Both the position numbers and the translations under genes were made by a program. From contig NC_081140.1 in NCBI RefSeq assembly GCF_958295425.1, forward strand, positions 8,687,698-8,751,697: DNA of 64,000 nucleotides, given 5' to 3'. The notes beneath the pieces are model-generated. The model saw nothing but the letters and a program-made list of their open reading frames with translations, searched no databases and was not told the DNA's origin. Below are positions 46,116-59,620 of the stretch, piece after piece (within the stretch, counting starts at the first letter, position 1; each line of letters starts with the position of its first letter). The stretch is from Solea solea (taxonomy: Eukaryota > Chordata > Actinopteri > Pleuronectiformes > Soleidae).

Positions 46116-49100
46116 AGATCTCTGCTGAATCATTTTCTTGCATGATAGAAAGAGACGTGAGAAGGAAATAGATTGACACTCTACTCTCCTTCATTCTAGC
46201 TGGTGAGTGCATAAAGACACAGGTGAGATGACAGCATGCAGCATCCACATATGCCATTACTGCTGAATGTGACGGAAGTGATAGCAGTGGAGAAACACTA
46301 TCTGTTGCCTTTTTTTCTCCCCCTTGCTGTGTCTCTGTCATTGTACTGCACAAGGGCAGCGTCGTTACCATAGAGGGTTGATAAATGGCCCGCTTCACCC
46401 TCCTTTATAAACTGAAAAAAATAAATAAACAAAAATTGAACCTCTCCAACTGAGCCTGCTGGGTCAATCTCATATCATTGCAGCCAGTTTCTCTGCTTCA
46501 TTTCGGTTGAGAAGTGATAAATAGAAGATTGGAAATGGCTTCATCTCAAATGAAACAATGTAAGACATGCAGTTAGGTGCAGTTTGACTTGGCCAAGTGC
46601 AGTAATGATGGTAACATTAGTGTCTCGACTCCAATACACAAGGGTCATTACATTTCAGCCGATGATTAATTAAATGGAATTTGATTTTCTGTCTATAGCA
46701 CCTTGCATGAAATAAGACCCTGTGCAGTCCAGGTTAAGTGAGCCAACTCCCTGTTAAACTGCTATCATAACCTTCTGCTCCCACTCGGATGAGCTCATTA
46801 CATTTGAGGGCTGATTAATGAAGACTGTATAAATCATTGCTATTGTTAATGGCCAATGAAAAAGCGTGCTTCTCACAAGTGAGCGTCTTATCGTTCAAAA
46901 CAAGATGATCCCCTGTGTGCATCTAAATACCAACATGTTTTTAATCCATCTGAGACGATAGCACTTCACAGACAAACACACTCCAAAATAAACCCAATGC
47001 TTTTCATCCTTATGCAAACACACACCTGCCTCCTTTTCTCTCTCTGCCAGCCTCATTTGTTTTGTCTTTTAAATTACAAAAGCAACAATTACAATAGCTG
47101 TTTTTAGTTGCTAACATAGCCGAATGTCTAATAGCATAGCATCACATTTTGCCCAGTACGAAGTACATGAAAAGATTGATACCTTTCACATAAACCTGTA
47201 GTGGTTCATTTTAACTCATAGCCTATAAAACCTGGACGAAAGGCAGCCACGCCATGCAAATACACATATACACAACTCATATGATCAACGTATCATTTGG
47301 ACAGACCCAGGCTTGTTTCCACCTATTTGAGGGTCCTTCAAATGTCAGTGTTTTAATTAAAATTTTAATCATTACTTTATTAATTAAGCAACTCAATAAA
47401 AAATCGACATAAAATAAGAAGCTGTGGGCATCCATCCTTCCCCGGAGATGTTCCACATGTCTCCATTAAAATAAGCCCCTATGATTAACTGAGCAACTGT
47501 AATGTGAGGTCAAACCACACAAAGACATGACCTTACTAACTAAACTAGTTCTTCAAGGAGTAGAGAAAATTTGAAATCACATTCCCAACAGGTAAAGAGA
47601 CGCGTATTCTGATATTGTTGCACGACTTCTCGCCCATACATCCATGTAGTAACTGCATGCTGTGGGGTACAGTGTCGTCATGTCTGAGTTTCCACGTAGG
47701 CTGCTTCTTTCTGAGGAGCCATGAACCACCCTGGGTTTCACTCAAGTCTGAGCTGGGTCTCTACACGCCAAATAGTAATAGAGTTTACATCAAAGATTTC
47801 CCTCCCACTGCGACGGCTGAGGAGATGGATCACACACTTTCTCCATCTCCCTTCCGCCTCTGTGTTCTCAACCTAATGACCTTCCTCCCTCTCCCCTTCA
47901 TCCCTCCTTTCTTTCCCTTGTCTCTCTCTCTCTCTGCTTCCCATCTCCACTGGTGGTGGTGGTGGTAGCAGGGTGGAGCGTCACCTTGCTCTGTGCCCAG
48001 TGGCCTGTGGCTAGATGATGATTTATAGCTTGGGAAAGCGGGGGCTTTGGGAGATGAAGTTGGTGGATGTCTAGGTTTAAAATCACTTGTGGCGGTGTGT
48101 AAAAGCAAAGCAATGATAAATGATATACTCTCTGCATGTCAATCAAAATTATTTTCCTCCGGCATACAGTCTATACAGAGGCTCTGGGAATGTTCCTCAT
48201 TTAATGATCTGTTTTTTTCCCACCATAACACCACTGTGTAAGAATAAAGATGCAGGTGGGCAGCTCACTCTGCATAAGGATGCCCCCAAGAATATTTGAC
48301 AAAAACAAAACAAAAAAAAATCAGGCGGTAGAATTTTTTTTTTATAAGGTTTAAATGCAGTTTTGAGAAATGAGGCACAACACTGCAGTGTACTGGTACA
48401 TTTAAACACATCCTTGTTTTAATACCGTCACAAACAAGGAAATAATTCTTTAAGAAAGACAAAAAAAGACAAAAAAAAGCAGCGACTGTTAAAATAAATA
48501 AATACATTTGTTAACAAAGGAAATCCATTCTTAACTGTTCTCCTAAAGACATTTATCAGTAAGGAGCCGTGTACAAGGAAACAGGTGTATGTGTTGACAT
48601 CTAAGGGCCAACGTGCACCACGCAGGACAGTCGGGTGTCTTTTAACTGGTCTGGATTACAAATGATAATATAATTACTCATTTAAATGCATGTTTCTGCT
48701 GATATCGTAAGGGAGCAGGTTCTTGTTTAGTATGCTAATATAATCCGCACTATATTCAATTCATATGAATAAAATCATAAAACGGTGGGGACCCCTGTGA
48801 TGTGTGACTCTCAGTCAGGAGCTGCTCCCTACGGCTCGCTGGATAACCAGAGAGCTGCACAGCATACAAAACAGTGCCTGTCCCCTGGACGTTTACAGTG
48901 TCAGTGTAAATGTCCTGTAAAAAACATCAGTCCGAAGACTGAGGAGTTTATTTAAAACCTAAGTTTCATCTCATCACACTTTATTATTAACTGATTTGCA
49001 TGATTGCTGATTATTTTATCACTCCGTATGTATTTGAACTACAACAACATGAGTAACTAGACTGTCCAGCCCACTGAGCACAGATCTCTGCACTGTATGC

Positions 49101-51999
49101 ATACTGTATGAGTCACACAACAGCAAGTCACACAGACAGATTGTAGTTTGCTCTCCATCTGAGTCCATTCATATGTCAGTGATATCACAGCCACATATTG
49201 TTCCACTGCTCCGTCATCTCCCAGTAAACATATTGCTTTAGTTGGTGGTGCAAAATGAGCAATCTCTTCATTTAATTAAGGTGTATTTATTGTTTTTTTA
49301 TGTGCAAAGAATTACTGGTGTTCATTTAAACAGCAAGAATATAATCAGAATAGAAATATGACACCTGATTTGACAATTCAACACCATATATCATGACAAT
49401 GTTTGGAGTTATTATGTTTTTAAACACCATTTACTTGACTAATTGTGAATTGTGTCCATGTGGACAACATTTAACCCATGTCTGTAAGTTTTAAGGTTAT
49501 AAGGAGGGGATGGAAATAAATATGAAGCCAGTGCTATGACTCCATAAGGGCTGAAAAACAGAGAAAACTAACTGGAAATGTGTTAAATATAAAGTTTATA
49601 CTTTTGAATGAATAAGGTAACTGGAAAACTTTGATACAGAAAACATCTCCATGGAAATAATTAAAAACAATAGTCAACTTGACTAAAAATGGTCACCGAT
49701 ATTAATTAAATTGAAACGATCTTTACTTGAAATTGTGAGTTAAAGTAATGGAATTGCTTGCTTAACAAGATACAGCAAGTTTAAACAGCACAGTAACATA
49801 GTAGTGTAAGTTCATAATGAAGGACCTGTTTTGAGTGTGTGTGGCTTGCAGCACTGGAGATGAACAGATGTTTACAGGTTTGTTTACAAGGCCTCAGGAA
49901 ACATGCACAAAAAAGGGATGTGGTTTTATTGACCAAAAATCAGCGGAGAAAGCAAAGGTCACAGGAAAATTACCAAAATAAAATGAAAAATGAAATGTCT
50001 CCCCGCCTCATGAGAAACTACAAATTACTTCTCCCCTCACACAGTGCTCAAATGGGTGCTTATAGCCCTCCTAGCCCCTGATTGGACTGGACCATATAGG
50101 TGAACTAAAACAAACAGAACTCACTAACCACAATCCTGCAACAGGAACATGTAACATATCAAGGAGTTAGTTGAAGTAAGTAAGTAAAAGTTACGTCTAA
50201 CTATAAAAAGAAACATGACGTTGTTAAGGAAAAGCATGATGATTCCAATGCACACACACACACATCTAATCAGCCTGACTCTGGGCTCGCCTAACCAGCC
50301 ACAGATGGCTTCACTCAGCCTGATCACTCTAAGGAGTATGGGCAGGTCAAAAGATAAGAGGAAACCTTTTCAGTTCTGCCTATTTGAAATCTGTTACAGT
50401 ACAGAACAGCACATACAGACATTCTGTTTGTCTCTGTAAAGCATGGAACACCACCAACCCTAAATATGCTCGACCTCATGGGCTTAGTTTGGGTGGGACT
50501 AGACAATTTGCTCTCAAAAATATCAATAAATGCTGTGTAGTTTAGGGGCTGAGGACGGAAATCAAACCAGAGCTTGATTCATATTTTATAATGTGTTGGT
50601 TGCATCGTCCTCCATTCGGATATTTCAAAGCTCCACAACTGGACCAGTTCTGTGCATGTAGCAACAAGAGTGTCACCATGCAATAATGAATCAAATTAAG
50701 TGGAATGTCAGCAAGCTAACAGAACTCTCCTTCTCCTCTCAGCATAAAATGAGTAGTTTCATGGCTCCAATTTGTCTCTCCCTGCTCTCGATGGCACATT
50801 ATTTTTTGCATTTCATCTTTTAAAAAAAAAAAAATGTGGGACAAAAAAACGATACTACTGGCACTGACATAAGAGAAGAGGGAAAATCCAATTGGAAGTC
50901 CAGAATCTTTATTCATAGAGTCAGAGGTTGGAGAGAGTTGACTGGCGAGCAGCTTCTTAACATTTCAGTTTGAAATAAATATGCACCTCAATTCCTCCCC
51001 CCCACCCCCCGTAAAGATTAAAGTGCGTAAAGGCGATGTGAAGGGAGAGCGATGCTTTACAGTACAGGCAGAAGACAGAACGACGCGTGATATGCTGATG
51101 ATATGGTGATGAGCATGAAGCAAGATGAAAGTGTGAAAAACGAAGACAGAGAGCAAAAAGGGAGAGCAACCTTTTGAATGAATAAAAAATGCACAGTGGC
51201 TTGTTTGCGTTAAGTGAGTTTTTAGATTTAAAGCAGCGTATTAAGACTCCGGGGTGCGAGAAATACAACCTATTTGTTTGTTTGTCTGTGTTTTATATTT
51301 CTTTTACACTCTCTACCCTATCTCTAGGATCTGAATCCTATATGGAGAAAGATCACTTTGGGAATCAATGCCATGTCATGAAGAAAGAGAATGTTTCACA
51401 TTTTATAAACATGTCTAAAAGGAAATTGTTTTCTTTAAAGTATTTTGTGACACAAGTGGAATTTATGAAATGTATTTCAGTCTGCGTTAATTTGTGTTTA
51501 CATAAAAAAAGAAGTAACAAACGTACAGTAAAAACATCCATGTGAGGTAACAGTATGGGCAAAACACAATCTTAGAAACACCAAAATGATGCCGTTTTCT
51601 GACCTGCAATGACAAAAGGAAACAGAGGGAAGTGGAAGAAAGAGTGAGATTATCTGTGGCCTTTCAGTGTGGTTCTAATCCATATTTTACAATATTGTCA
51701 CCCAGAGCCATGAGAACATAAATCTTTAATATGGCATGTCTATAGAAACACTTAGCAGACAAATGGAACAGGATAGAACAGAGGATATTACACTGTGGGC
51801 CATTATAATCTATCTTTTTCCAGATAGATACGATGTGATTCTCTGTATGTTACCATGGGTGTATTTTTTCCAGTAGTGAAACGTGATATTTCTTAAATGT
51901 TTCAGTCCTCCAGATCCAAATAATGTTAATCCAGGACTTGCTTCACTAGCTGCAGCTCATAAGATTGTGTCATATTTTTAAATTGAAGACAAAGGGCTG
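46116..51999. other. Intronic stretch without recognised gene
   Basis: Repeat-poor, AT-rich. A duplicated TAAT-containing motif lies at 46645-46670 and 46795-46819. A short GGT run and a pyrimidine-rich stretch occur at 47885-47970. No exon or mobile element recognised. Confidence 0.5.
46645..46819. other. Repeat-poor island with a duplicated TAAT-containing motif
   Basis: TCATTACATTTCAGCCGATG then ATTAAT (46645-46670) and TCATTACATTTGAGGGCTGA then TTAAT (46795-46819) are near-identical, same orientation, 150 bp apart. ATTAAT is a homeodomain-type core. An enhancer role is inference. Confidence 0.3.
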
Positions 52000-54900
52000 G
52001 GGTTTAGCAACACCCACTGAAATTGGTCTCACGCTACATGTGTGACTGCAGCAAGGCCCCTTAACTTTTACAAAAACATGCAGCTCAAGACACTGAATTT
52101 CAGCAGCACTGTGACAAGGGAGAGGGTCTATTTGCATTGCTAACCCAAAAGCTATATCGAATGTCTTTGGGGGGGGAGGGGGCGGCGGGGAGACGATGAA
52201 TAAGGGAAGAGGCAAAGGACTGAGTCTATATATAGCAGGTAATCTGTCATCTCATTTTTGTCATCGGCCGTCCCCTCGCTTTCACTTTGAGGAACGAGGG
52301 ATTGATGTTGAGAAGATCAGAGGAAGTGAGGAGGGCCTCGTGGAGGCTCTGAGAGAATAGAAATTGTGTGTGTGTGTGTGTGTCAGTTGCGGCTGGCGAG
52401 AGTCCAAGTTCAAAAATTTAAACTACAAAAAAATGGTGTGTGTCAAGTGTCAAAAAATTGGGGAAACTATCCATCTAACATTTCTGCTGAATCCAATCAC
52501 TGAAAAAATAATAATTATTATTATAATTTCCTCCAAAACCTGCAACACCGTTTGGAGTCAGATATTTCTGAAGTGGATATGGTTTGAACTCTCTGTCGGC
52601 ACCGACAGGTTGGATTCAGTGGCAGTGAAATCAGTTTGAGACGAACGCATCCGCAAACACGAACAAAGAACACTCCTGGGAAAATGCTGTGGGGCCTTAT
52701 GATGCTCCTTATGTTTGGCCTTGTGGTCACTTCAAAGCAGAGATGAAGGAGTGGATAAAGAAGGAGCAAAGCGACGGAGGGAGGAAATCACGAGGGGAAG
52801 GACTGGCTGAGGAACGAGAGATGGAGCAAAAGACGGACGAGTGAAACGGGGCGAGGCAGGAGTAAGATGAAAAGCACGCGGTGAGGGATGAGGCAAAAAG
52901 AAAGCAGGAGATGGATTTGCAGGGAAATTATAGCAAGTTGTGCACATGATGATGTGCAGACTTGCACTCACATCACACTCGCACACCTGGGGAGATGAAT
53001 CTGGAACAACGAGAGGCTTGGAAGGCCAAGTCTCGTCCCTCTGTGTAAGTGCAAAATAAAATAGCAGGTTTTTGCTGAGCGGGAAAATCCTCCGATCCAG
53101 ATCTGATGAGCTACAGCGAAGCCTCCAGGCACACACTGACACAGAGGAGAGGGGATCATTAGAATAACCTAACCATTCATAGATGGTGGATGGTTAGCTG
53201 GTGAGATCCATCTAGAAACATTTCCCCTCAATAATTCAAACAGGTGTAAATAAAATATATCCAGTGGCCTTCACCTAAAAAAATAGAAAGAGAGCTGCCA
53301 TGTTGAGTAATAAGTTCTCAGTGAAATGAGTTCAGGTAATATATATAACATATGAGTAGAAAAACACATTTTACCTAAAAATTCACAGGGATATTCAAAG
53401 AGGGGGCTGGGCTGTGATTCAAAACTGTGTAATTCGACTTTATATCTGCCACTGATAATGACACTAAAATGAGCCACCTTTTCAACAGGCCAGGAAAACG
53501 ATGACAGTGTTGGCGATGGTGGCTGTAAGTGGCATCTTCCAATGAAAAATGTCCCAAAGAAACATTGTTATTCATTCGCTGGTGCTTGGAAAGCACATCA
53601 CTAAGCTTTAATATTCCCAGAATAACAGATGATAGTGGAACATTTACTGCTTTGCTCCCGCAGTGCACTGTGCAATATTTCCTGCATAATGCATGAGTGC
53701 AATGACATGGACCAAATCATCCCCAAAACAAATAGCTTCATGGGGCGTCGAGATGTGTTTGCCTGTTAGAAATCAGTCGTAGCGCATAAGGAGACAGACT
53801 GCCACGGGCGGATGTAAAGTGATGAGGATAAGAAAAGAATCAAAAGCACGAGCAGGAAGTCAATGGAAGAAGAATAAACCACTGGTCCTTTTTACATATC
53901 ACACTGGTTTCTGTGGCGTTAACATGCTGTGGTAATGTAGTTGTCAACCTGTGTGGCAAAACCACACTAGAGACTGAGCAGAAATCAATACACCCTTGAG
54001 CGGATTCTTCATCATGGCTCCTAGTGGTTGGACTATGGATCACATTACTCTGCTGGATCAAGGACACTGCTTCTGGGCACAAAATATTTTTTTTTCTTAA
54101 GGTCAATCAATGGTAAAACCGGTTGTTTTCCTTTATTCCACCGATTTTTTATGAAAATTCCTTTTCAAAATACAATTGTTTCTGTTTCAAAACATGTCTC
54201 ATGGGATATTGAAACTCCCTTTGTACTCGCATGGAGCACGATTCTATAATCCTGAAATAGAATTTTGAAAGCAAGGAGGCAAAGTCTGCAGCTCTGTCAG
54301 TACTGTAGATTACAATCTGTCAATCTTCTGCAGGGAACTCCTGATCCATAAACAAATCAACTATTTCATAAGATATAAATGTACCATCTGTGCAATTCTC
54401 CAACACAATTTCATTTCAGGTCTGTTTGCACTCGTGCCAAGGTTGGAAAACTTCAAAGATGTCTCCTGGTTGAACCTTAAGAGACAGGACAGCTGCCCCC
54501 ACCCACCCCCGTCTTTTACACCCTCGCCTTCCTCTCTCTGTCAATCACAAACTATCTCAACACCCACCCACCCCCGCTCATCTTTTCCTTTTTTTTTTTC
54601 ATTTAATTAAAATGGACAGTCATTCTGTTCCAGCAAGTGGGTCAAGTTTGTGGTGTCAGTATTTAGTAATTGAGAAGAACGGACAGTGTCTGCATGTGTG
54701 TGATGAGTATCTGGAGTTTCCTCTCAGCTCCTATTTCTCTGACACGACACTTTCTAAATTGGTTGCCTGACTCTAACCGCTGAACAGTCTCAGGGCTCGA
54801 ACTAAGCCCTTTGGTTCGGAAGACAACAAGGAATACACTGCCACCGAAACGGGACATCCAAGAAAACATTGGGTCGCAGATCTGATCATAATGTCCTTTT

Positions 54901-56051
54901 GTGTTGAAAGTCAACCATTTATAGTTTCTGTGCTGTGCAGACAAATCACAAACTGACATAACAGTGACACCACTACAGGCACAGACCTCATTGAAGAAAA
55001 ACACGGCTGTGATCACTTCATCATGGACTATATAAGGGCCATACCAAATTGCTACCCTTTGAACCAAACTCACAGTTAACATCCTGCAGGTCTCCGATAC
55101 TCAAAGGTGTGATGATTAATGATGGTGGTGTTGACGATAATGAGCAGTGGGACTTTAGCTGTGCCCTTTTTCTTCTGTTCTAGTGGCTGGCATCTGCCCA
55201 CCGTTCACATGTGGAGAGAAAGCAGTGCTATCTCTGGCTGCAGGGCAGAGTAGAAAGAGCGATCGTATATTATATTCTTGGCACCTCAAAGAATAGAACT
55301 TTCCCATTATGTTTAACCCACATGGAGACTGGACTTGGATGAACCACATCCCGAGAAATGCAGCCAAAGAGTCTGTGGCCAGTTTAACAAAACAGGCTGC
55401 ATTATTTTATAATAGATTCCTAAAGAGGTCACTCTCATGTCAATATGGGCAAGATGGGGATTTCAATTGGTGATGAGGAGGACAAGACCCCTCACTTGTT
55501 ATATTATTGGTTGTGTTTTCTTAAGCTTCTTTCACACTGGACAAAAAAAACCTACTAACACACATGACATGGCTTTTGTTTCATTGTTACAAAGTACAAT
55601 TAGCATTTATTCCTGGGCTGAATAGCTCTATAGTTGTCACTGTTATTTATCAGCTCCAGCTCCAAGATAGGCAGTACTGTAAACAGGACACACAGATGTT
55701 TTCCATCGTGCCATCACAAGCGTCATTGTCCACTGCTGTGATGGGCATCACTGAGGCTAGAGAATCATCATCTCCACTGGTTATTTGTCTTCGTGACATA
55801 TTACCATCTCAGCTGTATATCCCATCAGTCTCTGTTCTCAAACATCGTTCAGGAGGTGCTGATTTAAAAGAGACTGAGATAAAACCATTGCTACTCATCA
55901 GTCTCCACTGTTTGCTATCCATGTCGCCAGTCATCTACTGGCATTGGGAAATGGGTCAAATTGTACATGCTATTTGGGGGTAAATTTGTGACTAAAATCC
56001 AAAAGATCTGTGTTGCAATATCCTGACAAAACAGAGATATAGACACTAAAT
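52000..56051. other. Intronic stretch without recognised gene
   Basis: A short TG run at 52365-52383 and a G-rich patch at 52169-52191. Two 139-codon open frames (54663-55082 minus, 55564-55983 plus) match no family I know and lack splice context. Otherwise nothing recognised. Confidence 0.5.
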
Positions 56052-56339
56052 CAGAGGTCTCAAACGCACGACTTCCCAAATTCATTTCATGTGGCCCTCC
56101 ACTTAATATCAACTTATAATGACTTATTTATGTCTGTTTTTTTATTTACAGACTCATTTTGCACCACAAATATTTATCGTGAACATTTATTGTTCCATAT
56201 CATTTCTATTGCAATATAATTATGGAATATTGTGATATGATTTTAAGCTCATTTCGTCCACTCTGACTGAACATTTTTTTGTTGTTTTCTCCGCAAGATG
56301 TTGAGTGTCTCCACAGATCATTTGGGTTTGAGACCTCAG
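56052..56339. mobile_element. hAT-like miniature element
   Basis: CAGAGGTCTCAAAC (56052-56065) and GTTTGAGACCTCAG (56326-56339) are inverted termini matching at 13 of 14 positions. CATGTGGCCCTCCAC follows the left end as in hAT-like elements. No matching 8-bp target duplication was seen, so the copy is old or the ends are off by a base or two. Confidence 0.7.
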
Positions 56340-56774
56340 CTTGGCTTAGAACAAACACTGGAAAAAAATGAAGACTGCGTGCATGTTTAAATCCTTGTTC
56401 TATTCAGACAGAATTGACCTATATTGCTAGGCTGGTGTATAGACCTATACTGACATAAAATGAATGTGAGTGTTTTCCAGAATGGTGAACTAATAACAGT
56501 GGTTTCAGTCAGCTTGTTTATGAATTAATTCTGTGAGTAAATTTAAAAATATGACTGTCAAATAAGAAATCTAGGACAACTAGTACATGCAAATGGTATT
56601 GGTAGTTCCTGTTAAGTGTCAACTGTGAGTACAGTGTTAGATTGGGCAGCTGACATCACTGTCCCTTCAATAATAAAGACATTCTATTGAATGGGCAATG
56701 TAATAATAATTGGTTACTTATATACTCTAAGGTAAAACTAACTGTGATCCACAACCTATTACACTATTATTGTA

Positions 56775-56876
56775 AATATTCAATTGAACCTTGAATTATC
56801 GCAAATCAAACTGCAATAGCTAGATCTGTCAGAGAAGTTGCAATTAGCTATTTTCCACAAATTGTTCGGCCCTAGT
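56775..56876. mobile_element. hAT-like element, right-end fragment
   Basis: GAATTATCGCAAATCAAACT, GCAATTAGCTATTTTCCACA and AATTGTTCGGCCCTAG resemble the right end of a fish hAT-like family. Confidence 0.45.
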
Positions 56877-57269
56877 AGGAAGCTGTGTGAAACTGTGCCC
56901 GTGTGCCCAGTGTCATTCCACAGACATGACCTCTGACTGACTCATAAACAGGGGCTTTAAAAATGCAGTGTGAGTGTGTCCACTATGTGCATGTGGAAAT
57001 GCGACATTGACAGGTCAGAGAGCGCATGAGCGCGAATGAAAGTAAGAGCGCGGTGAGTGACAGCTCGTCGTCTCGGGGGAATTTATCACGACACTGGGGC
57101 CATGATGTAAACTGAATTCATTTCATCACTCACGAGTGGTCATGTCAGAAACAAGGTGAGATATTCTGTTCCACATAGCAGCCTGTATGAGGTGCTGGAA
57201 ACACGAGTCAGCTCTTACCAACTGTTACTTTTGCAAGAACCTCATCAGGGTGTGACAAGAAGATAGGAT

Positions 57270-57597
57270 TAAACCAAATCAGTCTGTCAAGGCCATTGTC
57301 GTCTTCTATTCTGTGATGTGCTGGGGAGGCAGCACTGAGAGGAGAGACGCTGGACGACTGGACAGACCGGTGAGAAAGGCTGGCAACGCGGTTGGCATGG
57401 AGCTGGAGCCCCTGACATCAGTGGTGGAGAAAAGGAGCCAGAACAAGCTGCTGTCAATCAGGGACAATAAGCACCACCCCCCTACGCAGCACATTGATCA
57501 AACAGAGGAACATGTCAAGTGGCAGACTTCGGTCACTGTCATGTTCAGCAGACAGGTTGAGGAGGTCATTTGTCCCCAGGGCCATCCAGCTTTTTAA
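57270..57597 (+). pseudogene. LINE ORF2 C-terminal fragment
   Basis: One frame reads NQSVKAIVVFYSVMCWGGST, ERRDAGRLDRPVRKAGNAVG and MELEPLTSVVEKRSQNKLLS. The CWGGS..ERRDAGRLDR.VRKAG..VG signature is the conserved C-terminal tail of reverse transcriptase polyproteins of fish non-LTR retrotransposons. The 5' part (endonuclease and polymerase) is absent, as usual after 5' truncation. It ends in GHPAF followed by stop, with a degenerate version of the family's terminal peptide. Confidence 0.75.
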
Positions 57598-58020
57598 GTC
57601 CACACAGACAGTGAGGTGAAATACTCTGCCTCCACCACGTCATCATTTCAGCCCAAACCCAGACAGTCTCGACTCTTACTTACAATATGAGCCTAAAACT
57701 TTTGCACAACTGTGTAGTCTTTAATGGACTGTACTTTATGCCTCTGTTTTTATCTTTTTATGTTTCATTTTTAAGGTACTATTTTGCTAGTATTTTGGTT
57801 GATGTACTTTTACTTTTGCTATTGTTAACTGGGTCTTTTTTTATAATATCTGCACTGGTAGCACTGTTCACATCCATCCACCTCTTGGATCAGTTGTGCC
57901 ACTATTTATTTGCCTTACTCGGTGCTAAAGCTGTTTTCAAACACTGTCAAATCAGCTTCTCGACTCATGACAGTCCAGATTTATCTAATGCAGAAATGTA
58001 CACGTTTACATTTTCTTGAC
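57598..58020 (+). mobile_element. Probable LINE 3' untranslated region
   Basis: It follows the reverse transcriptase tail directly. AT-rich with many TTTTTA runs (TTTATGCCTCTGTTTTTATC, TTGCACAACTGTG). The exact 3' end could not be fixed. Confidence 0.4.
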
Positions 58021-59054
58021 AAGTGACTGATGATGGTTGTGCAAAAGGCTGTCCTTTTTAGAAATGCTTGAAAAGGAAGTAGGTGTAAAAGGCAACAGTG
58101 TTTATACCAGATCCAAACAGCGACACTCAAAAATGGAGGGAAAAGCCAGCTGCTGAAGACGATGCAATGTTGTTTGAATGTTGGGATGATGAAGCAGACG
58201 GGCTTTTCTGGAAGACATCCATCCTGTCTGGCTCTGGATAACAATTTATAAAAACTATCCGACCACCTGAGAAGCAGTTTTGACGGGTGCCTTTCGTACC
58301 AAAAGTAGAAATATTATTCCTAAACATACATCTAAAACAATGGTGGAAGTCCTTTATCATTCTATTTATGGCATAACATTTGTTTTGGTTCTTCTTCATA
58401 TGCTTCAGCCACTGTTTAAATGTATTTGCATTGGATTCCATAATTCTTTTTGTTAGGAATTCACTTTTCTAACGATTACAACAACATTCAGCATACAGCA
58501 TTGAATATTTCACAATAGGCAGTATTTCTGCAGGAGCTATTCACCTGTGTTGATCTTTTTTTAACCTACATTTTAAATAATGGAAGTCATCTCCTCCTTC
58601 CTGTACCGGCACTTCTCCCAGCTCTCCTAAATTCCTCATCCCTCCATTGTCCTCGGATCATATTTTGTGAACTCTCATTACAGGGGTGGTATTAGAATCT
58701 TCCGCGGTAAAGATCCTCTTCATTATCTGTCAAGTGTAGACTTCATCTCTAAGCTGATTATCCAGTGCCGTCTTTTCAGCATTTCAATTAGGAGCATTTT
58801 GAATAGTCGAGCAGATTGTATGGCTTATATTCATTACTGACATTCTTGGAGCGTCATGCGATGTTCAAATACAGTAATCCAAGAAACACACTGCAGCAGC
58901 GAGCACGAGGGAGAGACAAAAGAATGACATCATGTCGGATTTTTATATTGGACTCGCACTGAAATGGCAAAAGTAGCTATCAGCAGCAATCCAGAGCAAT
59001 TTACAGCTGCAGAGAGGAATACAATTTTAGCATAAATGGCCCAGCTGGCAATCA

Positions 59055-59056
<2 letters not shown>

Positions 59057-59087
<31 letters not shown>
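59057..59087. repeat. (TC)n microsatellite
   Basis: About 15 TC units. Confidence 0.9.
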
Positions 59088-59094
<7 letters not shown>

Positions 59095-59262
59095 CCTCAC
59101 ACACACATGCACGCACATACACACATTTACACCCAAACATTACGTTGTTGGACATTACAACTTACATATTTCAAGAAACTTCATTATCAAGTATCATTTG
59201 TTTTGACCAAAAAGACAGCTATAGCCTTCAGCATCCACATGCAGCTGTTGTTAATTTAATGT

Positions 59263-59290
59263 TGTGTGTGTGTGTGTGTGTGTGTGTGTT
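59263..59290. repeat. (TG)n microsatellite
   Basis: Fourteen TG units. Confidence 0.9.
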
Positions 59291-59339
59291 GGTTAGCTTT
59301 GGTTAAAGTTGTCTGTTTGTAGTAGTAGTATTAGTGGTA

Positions 59340-59620
59340 GGAGATAACTTTATTGTCCCCGTGGGGCAGCTGGGTTTGCAGCACAATCGCAATCACAAGG
59401 CACTTTGTGACAGGACACCAAATAGAAGGCAGCAGACGTAGTCCATCAGACAACATAAGGGATGTTCTTCTTATACCCACACTAGCACAAAGCACATGTA
59501 ACTCATGTAGTGCTTTTATGGCTTGTGCAATAAATGAAAATATGGATCTGTTTTTGGTCAAAAGAGGGGCGCGGAAACAACGTCTAGATGGTGGCAGTTT
59601 GAAAGAAAAGGCCACTGGGT
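59340..59620 (-). mobile_element. LINE 3' end (coding tail and 3' terminus)
   Basis: On the minus strand the frame FKLPPSRRCFRAPLLTKNRS then IFSFIAQAIKALHE resembles the terminal 'R.R.P..RT.R...SFIP.AI..LN' tail of fish LINE ORF2 proteins. It is followed downstream by GCCCCACGGGGACAATAAAG at the 3' terminus, a common ending of these elements. Only the last few hundred bases are kept. The family was not identified. Confidence 0.6.

Larger units (their letters stand above)
58021..59330. other. Intronic stretch without recognised gene
   Basis: A (TC)n tract at 59057-59087 and a (TG)n tract at 59263-59290. The part 58680-58870 is repeat-poor and may hold regulatory DNA. No exon recognised. Confidence 0.5.

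Noticed and set aside
48265..48507. Minus-strand frame starting with a hydrophobic stretch, considered as signal-peptide exon
   Set aside because: The hydrophobic residues come from A/T homopolymer runs, and no donor in the required phase follows.
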